Assembly (NCBI RefSeq): GCF_001005215.1
Contig: NZ_LBNQ01000022.1
Location: forward strand, 1-64,000
Length of the DNA: 64,000 nucleotides
Direction: 5' to 3'
Source: Lampropedia cohaerens
Lineage (GTDB): Bacteria; Pseudomonadota; Gammaproteobacteria; Burkholderiales; Burkholderiaceae_C
The notes below the pieces were generated by a model, which saw only the letters and a list, made by a program, of their open reading frames with translations, did not search any database and was not told the origin of the DNA. The position numbers were made by a program, and so were the translations under genes. Positions 58,701 through 64,000 of the stretch are shown piece after piece. Position 1 is the stretch's first letter. Each line of letters starts with the position of its first letter.

Positions 58701-60056
58701 GCTCACCCTGGCAGCGTCAGTTTCGAGGCCTATGTCGAAACTGTGGAGGCCAATGCGCCTGATTCCACTCCCATCAAGGGGACGGGCAATGGCACCGCCA
58801 CCATCGAAGTCGTCAACAATGGTGTTACTGTCGATCCAGCATTGCCCGTAGCGGGCAGCGAGTTGGCAACAGGCTATGAACCGGACAGCCGTGCGCTCGT
58901 TAATGCCATTGAATTGCCTGCTTTCGGTACGGCATTGGTAGACAACGATGGCTCGGAAGCCATTAATGCCGTCATGCTGGCAGGGGTGCCAGAAGGCTTT
59001 CTTGTGTATGTCAACGGCACATTGGCGCTGAACGCTGGCGGGGCTGGTGGCCTCAATACCTGGGTACTCGCCGATGGTCCCTTGGAATCGACAGACAAAG
59101 TCGCAATACTGCCGCCCACCTATTGGAGTGGTGAGGTGACAGGGCTGAAATTGCTGGTGGAATCGGGCGAGAGTTCACTGAGCGACAAGCGTACGGATTC
59201 GTTCGAATTGGGAGAGTTGGTGGTGAATCCTGTGGCCAATGGACTGCGCATTGCGCCAACGCCATCGCTGGGCACCGAGGGACAGATCATCGCATTGAAC
59301 CTCAATGCCGCCATGGACGACCCGGCGCAAGTCTCTGCCGGTGTTGAAGACGCCAGCCAGGAAACCACCACGGTGCAGCTGACCGGGCTGGGCAAGCATG
59401 CGTCGTTCTACGTGGGAAGCACGTTGGTGGAGGCGTCCTATGATGCTGATACCGACACCTACACCATTGCCGGCCTGACCCAGGACCAGTTGGGCGACCT
59501 GGGCTTCAAGCAGGCCAAGTCCGCATTGGTGGATCAGGATGGCAATGCCAACGGCATTCAGATCGGCGTGGAAGCCTGGACGGTGGAAAGCGGTGCGCCG
59601 ACCGCGCAATCGGCGCATGTCAGCGACACCATCACCCTGAACATTTCCAACCAGGTAGCTACCAGTGGCAACGATACGCTGCTGTGGACTGGCGAGGCCA
59701 TTGATGGTGGTGCCGGCACGGACGTGGTGCAGTTGCGTTATGGCGAGAGCCTGACGGGTGATGAACTGGCTGCCAAGCTGGACAACATCGAGGTGCTGGA
59801 TCTGTCGGTGGACGGTGAGAACAGCATCACTGATCTAACCCCGGAGCAGGTCAAGGCTATCCTCGGAGACAGTTCGGACACCACCTTGGTCATCCAAGGT
59901 ACCGACGAGGATGAGGTGACGCTGGCAGGCGGCTGGACCGCGGAAGGGTCTACGAGCGACGGTTACATCGTCTATGCAGCGACCATCGAGTCTACGGAGT
60001 ACCTGCTGCACGTCCACTCGGACATCAAGAATGCAGATGACCTGCTGCAACCTTAA
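49761..60056 (+). CDS. Giant BapA-type biofilm adhesin secreted by type I secretion
   Basis: 3431 residues, no cysteine seen. Residues 1-115 form a BapA-type prefix domain, followed by WLLPVLGLIGAGAAVASGGGG (121-141), the hydrophobic hinge typical of this family. Residues 150-235 are a cadherin-like/VCBS module, 240-330 an Ig-like module (LPPGLSIDPETGVISGTI), then further VCBS/T1SS-143-like modules to about 1600. A second half (about 1700-3200) contains degenerate modules starting with D(G)SE. The C-terminus has one RTX-like turn (SGNDTLLWTGEAIDGGAGTDVVQL) and ends in DDLLQP, the usual type I export signal region. It is secreted by the exporter encoded downstream and should mediate cell-cell adhesion. 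No LapG-type retention module is evident. Confidence 0.92.
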   Translation: MSMAQVIRKSDRSIAELATENIGLDAASVVKLAVGPELVERFERSGDNLVVVLKSGDRIVIRNFFVLNDDGERSEIVLEDQDGVLWWGQYTSPWSEFHFAEIQLAEPWVVVPPPDSHWAGWLLPVLGLIGAGAAVASGGGGDRNSAPLAPDYRHVIEEDTFVSGRVVGSDADGDALTYRKGSDPAHGTLVVNPDGSYTYTPDPDYNGPDSFTVIADDGNGGTATSTVTIDVTPVNDAPEAVGTLDDLNGEDAQSGISVDVSSGFRDVDGDALRYTATGLPPGLSIDPETGVISGTIDNSASVDGPYAVVVTATDPSGESATQTFEWVVTNPAPVGADDAISGLEDSVITGNVLTNDTDPDGDTMTVTQFVVGGTTYTVPAGGSATASLAEGVLEMGSDGGYTFTPAVNWNGTVPTVSYTVSDGEGGSDSANLVITVTPDAPPSIVSNDANGGTDSPSDPLIEQGDITVHEKGLKDTSGTHSATGTLTLTAGDGVESVTIGNRLISLAELENASTTPVDIFTPNGKLTITGYTPNGTDFNGVSTGGTINYTYTLTSAPQNTAANPDNLIEEVAIAIKDAGGSTVSGGPIQINIIDDVPVATNLNGGTLTEDDVETTLNGNVATATGNSFGADDQASSNYVSWGTVVAKKGSSAVDLSDYGVLSQNADGSWSFVLDNSKAATQALTATDTITVTLPYTLTDKDGDPATANVSFTIKGADDAASVVVPSNNVNVYESGLDSGGSEAATDKETATGSFNVTASDGVASVTIGTQTHTQTYALADWLNKTIETDKGVFTIKDVTPASDGKSASFTYSYTLSEKQKHPVGDGNNTLTDSVTVKVDGIGGSSNSADLTVTIVDDVPVTANDAGNVTEGATLNVTAAEGVLKNDLSGADGWASGGGVVGAVKGSGGTTNENLTSGQVVVTGDYGILTLNADGSYTYKSTANAITADAQDVFTYTVKDGDGDLKTATLTINVANVAGQGLSLTGSVDEAGLPAGTDPGNGHTITAELTGLSAGWVPTGTLSGNTTNGAWSVFEEAGTWKYRFTLTSPTKDVDGVDETNTFSFETVDDNGNKVTNTVTITIIDDEPEITVTADASNIGALTVKDAETIGSATSTAEANFAGAFTRTIDYGADGVGTEPRWTYGLVVEDTASGLKSGGVNIELSLESNGQVVGKAGTATVFTLSVDGDGKVTLVQSLPIDHPTTDPSETLQLPTGKVFLSGTASMTDGDGDQASDTKTIDLGSKIVFTDAGPSIDSPADAEVEEKNLSNGTDPDSDALTKTGSLAINFGADGAGDVRFTEGGSGTETTIGKLLAKELTSGGTALQYALSDNGHTLTAYKGTGRADADKVFTVSITNPSAANAGYRFTLHKALDNPQGADLTPDFLFRVVDRDGDWTESDFTVTVKDDSPSTTLTKEVNEDSSVSFYTSADGTNANIKINGDDGTTAPAYGTVSVDSNGQITYTPKPNYSGADSFTYKTVADDGSEVTTTVNITVHPVADAPDMDGDGASTGGNVTLTAVSVNEDEIVSLGLKAPRVTDAIDQNDASSTAGGSNLPGDAPERLGLITLKLTGDSVNGAKLTAAVDGTSPAVDLTYGADPIKIWLSDVDRPIDLDTTGAVSMTKAQFEALQLQAPANSHYNITVTATATSYEVDDDGKIAVVDGVAVPPATATATVVVDVRAVTDKPTLTLEAPADATTIGAVTLTVTDAVSGGANAKITAAINEDATLNLRQVLKEAFVDADGSEQFWYTISGLPQGTEVHINGNSYTADASGKVEMPTVRYMTVNAPDLNPAFTIKPPANYSNSAPINATITLHVKDRDSDSTAANPATESVSVDLELRVYAIPDDVNLPNPAATPEDSTVAFLAGLSLKDTDGSESITQIRIPSLPTEGGTWVLRDHDGNSISIPEGGRTFIIGDGSAETYTLDQVRAFTLQPPAHSSLDGNLKVVVTTTETAADTQSGSALSADFEHDIKITVTPVAEKIGDIPGDGDTDGDGTADLAMHGNETYAGIAGKEDEWFALGTRYDDAANTSGGKNLADGWSNEDADEFIFAALTPKFADRYQPPHGDTLDGSLFRYHNGNDWITQEYKGTAVWVPYMYLDTLQFKPAPDVSGEFEIEMQAVTVDYDDDSPDQNDPNIPAQWPNEPTVPIANNPAAGVSVEVSGMSKLTGIVIDGVPDETTMHVRGKVHGKEDESIPLSITATSSDPSETVTVVIKDIPVGATIHYGNGKTFEAESGKTTLTIEDFNGLINAENKGPVSITPPSQWSGTFDLEIEAKSVDGGVVATDPKDIAIRTVTVDVVAVADEVTFDVYPVSTDDNQTPNVVIPENYLDANPGVAFSQLVDVASIKTDDTANPDGNDGSEVLSLRVTGLGEGFALVGGTLISGDATGTDRIWSLSSSQWGTAKILTPAHFSGEVTFQVSGVSTEQGDLGGDSKTWPSQDVSFKVSPSVDATATTNNSELVEDVRSALGLQIQHHGDTDERLGTVWIRADQISVTGKYTLYLNDETLDSLPKETIDGVEYVRIEENQVADLQVQGYENLSGDLGKFNFLYQVIDDHFGQQDVSSVVGADIQRKAGEFSLRAAAVTDDIALEIGAINPENAQGVTNDNGVVTVSEFDQSFTVNLQVDSQDQDGSEHVVRVIIEGVPAGVIVEGAERIGSESWLLIRDDAIGESGAGIPVKFLVSGDAHGVEQQITMKVQVKDYGDLDNVPYELNDPDRKEKQVTWTLKTTFDEPSGYLPASIEEWSYNGESISEDAPFTLDHIIDAQVEIVTPDQPNTFTVTLTDLPEGAVVTGMTLTNVDGKPTWSRVVTVAAGTDSAAANAALENVLKGITITPPPNSNDNNAPGGLNFNATLSASAGGTSASETIPKTELVVPVTPVTDPAVVTVAAGEIDENPTAGATIPVTITVTNPADGEHATLVDDILYVKVNASGDNAGGTLTLVGSSDPLTLIETGPHAGYYAVSPVSVGSPIELEYTLPNGAHPGSVSFEAYVETVEANAPDSTPIKGTGNGTATIEVVNNGVTVDPALPVAGSELATGYEPDSRALVNAIELPAFGTALVDNDGSEAINAVMLAGVPEGFLVYVNGTLALNAGGAGGLNTWVLADGPLESTDKVAILPPTYWSGEVTGLKLLVESGESSLSDKRTDSFELGELVVNPVANGLRIAPTPSLGTEGQIIALNLNAAMDDPAQVSAGVEDASQETTTVQLTGLGKHASFYVGSTLVEASYDADTDTYTIAGLTQDQLGDLGFKQAKSALVDQDGNANGIQIGVEAWTVESGAPTAQSAHVSDTITLNISNQVATSGNDTLLWTGEAIDGGAGTDVVQLRYGESLTGDELAAKLDNIEVLDLSVDGENSITDLTPEQVKAILGDSSDTTLVIQGTDEDEVTLAGGWTAEGSTSDGYIVYAATIESTEYLLHVHSDIKNADDLLQP

Positions 60057-60073
60057 ACGACCGTTATGAAAAC

Positions 60074-60108
60074 CACGATGCCCTCGCGCGCAAGCGCGGG
60101 GCATCGTG
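60074..60108 (+). terminator. Very stable hairpin between adhesin and exporter genes
   Basis: CACGATGCCC-T-CGCGC (60074-60089) pairs with GCGCG-GGGCATCGTG (60094-60108): 15 base pairs with one bulged T and a GCAA tetraloop. No T run follows. It probably attenuates read-through or protects the adhesin mRNA 3' end, so that exporter genes are expressed less than the adhesin. Confidence 0.7.
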
Positions 60109-60196
60109 AGGGTCCGTATGGGGTTTGTATCGGAATTGCGCCATGGGTTGCAGACACCTGATTCAGGGTTGTGTTTATTAAAGAGGATGAGTGTCG

Positions 60197-60307
60197 ATGA
60201 GAATGCTGCTGGCCGGTAGTGCGCGGTGGTCGAACTCGCCACAGTGCCGTCATGCGCGCTGTGGAGCAACGATGGGGGCTGACGCAGGCGCAGGGATGTT
60301 GCAATGA
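60197..60307 (+). CDS. Possible 36-residue leader peptide overlapping the exporter start
   Basis: MRMLLAGSARWSNSPQ... ends at a TGA that overlaps the exporter ATG (ATGA). AAAGAGG lies 10 bases upstream of its ATG. No homology is recognised; it may only serve translational coupling, or it may be chance. Confidence 0.25.
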   Translation: MRMLLAGSARWSNSPQCRHARCGATMGADAGAGMLQ

Positions 60308-62544
60308 GCGGTACTGCCGCTGAACCAACACCAGCGCCTGCCCAACCGCGTGCCGCGGATGACTTGACGGGGTGGGTGGATGCGCTGGTGCGCGTGGCCA
60401 ATCACTATCGGTTGGACTGCTCGCCTGAATCCATCCGTGTCGCTGCGGCATGGGGCAGCACAAACGGGCGGGGCCAGGCTGCACTGGAGGCGATGGTCTC
60501 GCAACTTGCGCGCCAGGTTGGCCTTGCAGTGCGTTGGGTCAAGCCTGATGTTGCGCGCATATCCGCCTGGCGTTTGCCGCTGGTCGTCCAACTCGATGAT
60601 GGTCAGGTCGGCGTCATCACGGCCGTGACGGCCGAAGGCCTTACGGTTGAGCTGGGTGGCGACGCCGGTTTGCCGACAAGCCTGAGCGCGGGCAGCCTGC
60701 AGGGGCGGCTGTCGCGCATGGCGGTCCTGCGTCCGGCTCGCGCGCAGCCTGACAGTCGGGTCGATGACTACATTCGTCCGTTCGAGGCGGGATGGATGAA
60801 GCGTCTGGTCCTGGCCGACTGGCGACCGTACTGGCACATTCTGCTGGCATCGCTGGTCTACAACGTGCTGGGCCTGGCGGGCATTCTGTTTTCCATGCAG
60901 GTCTATGACAGGGTGGTCCCGGCGCAATCGATGCCCACGCTGTATGTGCTGTTCGGCGGGGTCATGCTGGCGATGGTCTTTGCCTTCATCATGCGTCAGG
61001 CACGCACGCAGATTACCGATGTACTGGGTAAACGCGCCGACCTGCGCATTTCCGACAGGGTATTCGGTCATGCGTTGCGGGTGCGCAATACGGCGCGGCC
61101 ACGGGCGACGGGAACCTTCATCTCCCAGTTGCGCGAACTGGAGTCTGTGCGCGACATGCTGACATCGACCACCATCGCGGCGATTGCGGACGTTCCGTTC
61201 TTTCTGTTGTTCTGCGTGTTGTTTGCCTACGTGGCAGGTCCGCTGGTGTGGATTCCCATCGTGGCGGTCGTGGTCATGCTGATACCGGGGCTGCTGGCGC
61301 AGCGAAAGCTGCGCGCGCTTGCCCAGGAGGGGATGCGCGAATCGTCGCTGCGCAATGCCATGCTGGTGGAGGCGGTGCAGGGATTAGAAGATATCAAGCT
61401 GCTACAGGCTGAACCGCGGTTTCAGAATCACTGGAACCATTGCAACGAAGTCAATGCCGACATCGGCATGAAGTTGCGCGAGTTGGTCGGCTGGCTCAAC
61501 AACTGGACGCAGACGGTGCAGACTGCGGTGTTCGCGGTGGTGATCTTCTTTGGCGCCCCCCTTGTCATGCAGGCGGAAATGACCACGGGCGTGCTCGTGG
61601 CGGCATCCATGCTTTCTTCGCGGATGCTGGCGCCTCTGGCAAGCCTTACCCAGCTGCTGGGACGCTGGCAGCAGGCCCGGGTGGGCAAGGAGGCGCTGGA
61701 TAATCTGCTGAAGTTGCCGGTGGACAATCCCGAGCATGAGCGGCGCATTCATCGCCCTGTGCTGCATGGCGCGTATGAATTTCGCAAGGCCGTGTTCGGT
61801 CACGACGGTCAGAATCCGGTGCTGCAGGTTCATGCCTTGAAGATCACCCCCGGAGAGCGAATCGCCATTCTGGGACGCAATGGTGCGGGCAAGTCGACCT
61901 TGCTGAAGGCGCTTTCCGGCCTGCTGGAGCCGCTATCCGGCGAGGTGCTGCTTGACGATGTTGCGCTGCGCCACATCGATCCCGCCGATGTGCGTCGGGA
62001 CATGGGGCTGCTTTCGCAGGAAGCGCGGCTGTTTCATGGCACGCTGAGAGAAAACCTGATGCTGGGGGCGCCAACAGCCACCGATGAGGCGCTCATCGCT
62101 GCGCTGAAAGCAACCGGTGCCTGGAGTTTCGTGCAACGCTCCCCGGAGGGGCTCAACCGGATGGTGCAGGAAGGTGGCCTTGGCCTGTCCGGAGGGCAGC
62201 GGCAAAGCCTGTTGCTGGCGCGCGCGTTGGTGCGCCAACCACGCATTCTGCTGCTCGATGAGCCAAGCGCTGCACTCGATGATTCTGCCGAACAACATCT
62301 GATTGAGACGCTGGCCGCACTGCCGCAGCACACCACCATGGTTATTGCCACCCACCGCATGGCAATGCTGCAGTTGGTGCAGCGCGCGATCGTGGTGGAC
62401 AATGGCCGGGTGCTGTTGGACGGCCCTCGCGAAGAGGTATTGCAACGGTTGCGTCAGGTTGCGACCCAGGGAGCAGACAAGTCTTCCCAGGATAAGTCGG
62501 TAGTTAATGTGAAGGCGAAAACGGCAGGTGAGGTGCGGACATGA
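60304..62544 (+). CDS. Type I secretion ABC transporter (LapB type)
   Basis: 746 residues. The N-terminal C39-like domain (about 25-150) lacks the catalytic cysteine motif of bacteriocin peptidases and should only bind the substrate. Six helices follow (WHILLASLVYNVLGLAGILFSMQVYDRVVP onward). The ATPase has Walker A GRNGAGKSTLLKALSG, signature LSGGQRQSLLLARA and Walker B ILLLDEPSAALDD. The C-terminus ends in a Lys/Ser-rich tail. It exports the adhesin in one step across both membranes with the adaptor and an outer-membrane channel. The stop overlaps the adaptor start by 4 bases. Confidence 0.95.
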   Translation: MSGTAAEPTPAPAQPRAADDLTGWVDALVRVANHYRLDCSPESIRVAAAWGSTNGRGQAALEAMVSQLARQVGLAVRWVKPDVARISAWRLPLVVQLDDGQVGVITAVTAEGLTVELGGDAGLPTSLSAGSLQGRLSRMAVLRPARAQPDSRVDDYIRPFEAGWMKRLVLADWRPYWHILLASLVYNVLGLAGILFSMQVYDRVVPAQSMPTLYVLFGGVMLAMVFAFIMRQARTQITDVLGKRADLRISDRVFGHALRVRNTARPRATGTFISQLRELESVRDMLTSTTIAAIADVPFFLLFCVLFAYVAGPLVWIPIVAVVVMLIPGLLAQRKLRALAQEGMRESSLRNAMLVEAVQGLEDIKLLQAEPRFQNHWNHCNEVNADIGMKLRELVGWLNNWTQTVQTAVFAVVIFFGAPLVMQAEMTTGVLVAASMLSSRMLAPLASLTQLLGRWQQARVGKEALDNLLKLPVDNPEHERRIHRPVLHGAYEFRKAVFGHDGQNPVLQVHALKITPGERIAILGRNGAGKSTLLKALSGLLEPLSGEVLLDDVALRHIDPADVRRDMGLLSQEARLFHGTLRENLMLGAPTATDEALIAALKATGAWSFVQRSPEGLNRMVQEGGLGLSGGQRQSLLLARALVRQPRILLLDEPSAALDDSAEQHLIETLAALPQHTTMVIATHRMAMLQLVQRAIVVDNGRVLLDGPREEVLQRLRQVATQGADKSSQDKSVVNVKAKTAGEVRT

Positions 62545-63719
62545 CCAGGCGCACTGACGATGTTTTTGACCTGGATGAGGTAAGCGCCAGCGGTTCATCG
62601 AAGGTGGTTGTCTGGATCAGCGTTTTCCTTCTGGCATTCCTGATCTGGGCCATTACGTTTGAGGTGGATGAGGTCTCCAGCGGCAGCGGACAAGTGATTC
62701 CCACATCGCGTGAACAAGTCATCCAGTCGCTGGAAGGCGGCATATTGGCCGAGCTTCATGTGGCAGAGGGAGACATCGTCGAGAAAGACCAGGTGCTCGC
62801 TCAGCTGGATCCGACCAGAAGTGAATCCAGCGTCGAGGAGACGGCGGCGAAATACCGCGCGGCGCTGGCCAGTGCCGCCAGGCTGCAGGCGGAAGTGGAG
62901 GGGCGCGATCAGTTGGAATTTCCGCAGGAGTTGGCTAGCCATCCTGACCTGATTGATGCGGAACGGGCGCTGTTCGAGTCCCGAAGGGCTAGTCTGGCCG
63001 AATCGCTCAACGGCCTGCAACGTTCGCTGGCATTGGTCAATCGTGAGTTGACGATAACGGAGTCCTTGGTGACGTCGGGTGCAGCCAGCAATGTGGAGTT
63101 GTTGCGCCTTCAGCGGCAGCGTTCAGAGTTGCAGCTCAAGATTGCCGAGGTCCGGTCGGAATACATGGTACGCAGCCGTGAGGAGCTGGCCAAGGCCAAT
63201 GCGGAGGTGGAGTCCCTGTCTTCAGTAATGCGAGGGCGCGCCGATTCGCTGACACGGATGACTTTGCGTTCACCGGTGCGAGGGGTGGTCAAGGACATTG
63301 AGGTGACGACCATTGGTGGTGTCGTGCCACCCAACGGAAATCTAATGGTGATTGTTCCCCTGGAAGATCAATTGTTGATTGAGGCGAGAATTTCTCCAAG
63401 AGATATTGCATTCATTCATCCAGGTCAGGATGCGGTGATAAAGGTGACGGCATACGATTATGCAATTTATGGGGGATTGCAGGGAAAGGTGGTGACGATT
63501 TCTCCGGATACAATTCGCGATGAGGTGGACCCAAAGATTGTGTACTATCGAATTTACATTCGCACGGACAAGGATGTCCTGGTAAATAAAGAGGGTGCTG
63601 AATTTCCCATTGTTCCTGGAATGGTTGCGACTGCAGAGATAAAGACCGGAAGCAAGACTATATGGCAGTATCTGGTCAAGCCGATGAATCGTGCGCAGGA
63701 GGCGCTTCGAGAGCGCTGA
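62541..63719 (+). CDS. HlyD/LapC-family membrane fusion protein
   Basis: 392 residues. It has an N-terminal cytoplasmic tail, a membrane helix (about 24-42, VVVWISVFLLAFLIWAITFE), a lipoyl half-motif (GGILAELHVAEGDIVEKDQVLAQLD), a long coiled coil (about 90-225) and the second lipoyl/barrel half (TLRSPVRGVVKDIEVTTIGGVVPPNG). It bridges the exporter and the outer-membrane channel. From about 63,330 the DNA becomes A/T-rich: 22 of 60 bases at 63361-63420 are G or C, against 38 of 60 at 62881-62940. Confidence 0.94.
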   Translation: MTRRTDDVFDLDEVSASGSSKVVVWISVFLLAFLIWAITFEVDEVSSGSGQVIPTSREQVIQSLEGGILAELHVAEGDIVEKDQVLAQLDPTRSESSVEETAAKYRAALASAARLQAEVEGRDQLEFPQELASHPDLIDAERALFESRRASLAESLNGLQRSLALVNRELTITESLVTSGAASNVELLRLQRQRSELQLKIAEVRSEYMVRSREELAKANAEVESLSSVMRGRADSLTRMTLRSPVRGVVKDIEVTTIGGVVPPNGNLMVIVPLEDQLLIEARISPRDIAFIHPGQDAVIKVTAYDYAIYGGLQGKVVTISPDTIRDEVDPKIVYYRIYIRTDKDVLVNKEGAEFPIVPGMVATAEIKTGSKTIWQYLVKPMNRAQEALRER

Positions 63720-63762
63720 ATCAAGGTAATACGTTCATTTTTTTTGAGAGATTGAGGTTGAA

Positions 63763-64000
63763 ATGATGAAAAATAAATTTTTAGCAGGTCTTGTGACAGT
63801 TGCACTGTGGAGCTCCTGCTTGGCGAATGGTGCGGAAAATCAGTCTGCGAGTCAGGTCAATCCGCATGGCCTTGTCTATAGTGACGTTGTTATGACATGG
63901 CCTGATTTTTCAGAGCCGTTTCAGCGCGATGGCGTGGTCTTGCCACCGGAGCAGATTCTTCAGGTCAAGCGCGGGGTTCATGCGCAGGATGTGCGTGCGC
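63763..64000 (+). CDS. Exported protein, possibly OmpA/BamE-like partner of the adhesin system (partial)
   Basis: 79 codons before the window ends. MMKNKFLAGLVTVALWSSCLANGAENQ is a signal peptide; a Cys at residue 19 lies in a poor lipobox. The mature part ends LPPEQILQVKRGVHAQDVRA, which resembles the start of the SmpA/BamE fold found in front of OmpA domains in proteins encoded beside Bap-type adhesins. GAGGTTGAA precedes the first ATG. The assignment is tentative because the rest is missing. Confidence 0.55.
   Translation, partial: MMKNKFLAGLVTVALWSSCLANGAENQSASQVNPHGLVYSDVVMTWPDFSEPFQRDGVVLPPEQILQVKRGVHAQDVRA

Overview
The window is chromosomal DNA of a GC-rich Gram-negative bacterium, most likely a member of the Burkholderiales and probably the Comamonadaceae. 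This rests on the cydDC-cydABX layout, a small Trp-rich protein of the TIGR04438 type, a classical beta-proteobacterial porin, a Burkholderiales-style Mn2+ riboswitch in front of mntP, and IS407-like and IS5 insertion sequences. The genus is an inference from gene content; no 16S gene is present.

Region 1 (1-20.4 kb) is mostly core genome on the minus strand. An IS3-family element (2-1246) sits inside the remnant of an IS5-type transposase. It is followed by a complete cytochrome bd operon (cydD, cydC, cydA, cydB, cydX) with a 9-bp-arm palindrome overlapping its putative -10 box. Next come a Tat-exported PhoD-type phosphatase, an MFS transporter, an aspartate/aromatic aminotransferase, a response regulator/histidine kinase pair, mfd, tRNA-Thr(CGT) and class I fructose-1,6-bisphosphatase.

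Region 2 (20.4-41.0 kb) is an accessory catabolic and uptake island. It encodes a Rieske oxygenase alpha subunit, a LigB/DODA-type extradiol dioxygenase, an AraC regulator, a nitroreductase-family protein, an acetamidase/formamidase, a VanB-type reductase, two TauD/TfdA dioxygenases, a porin, two paralogous peptide/opine-type binding proteins, one ABC transporter (two permeases and a fused double ATPase), a zinc alcohol dehydrogenase and a Bcr/CflA exporter. The oxygenase and reductase are encoded apart and on opposite strands. The promoter regions in front of the oxygenase and in front of the TauD-porin-binding-protein operon share an ungapped 33-bp motif (TTTTCGT-N11-CAAGACC-N3-TGG), which suggests one regulon. 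The substrate cannot be named from sequence; the enzyme classes fit oxidative attack on an imported aromatic or amide-type nitrogen compound.

Region 3 (41.0-49.7 kb) returns to housekeeping genes: pepN, a Trp-rich small protein, a CBS-domain protein, a GreA/GreB factor, mntP with an upstream yybP-ykoY Mn2+ riboswitch, a binding protein of the amino-acid ABC type without a signal peptide, and glpK.

Region 4 (49.7-64.0 kb) is a biofilm-adhesin and type I secretion locus. It has a 3431-residue BapA-type adhesin with no cysteine that I can find, then a LapB-type ABC exporter, a LapC/HlyD-type adaptor and the start of an exported protein that may be an OmpA/BamE-like partner, cut by the window edge. 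A very stable hairpin separates adhesin and exporter genes. Base composition drops sharply in the last third of the adaptor gene. No TolC-like gene is inside the window and it may lie downstream.
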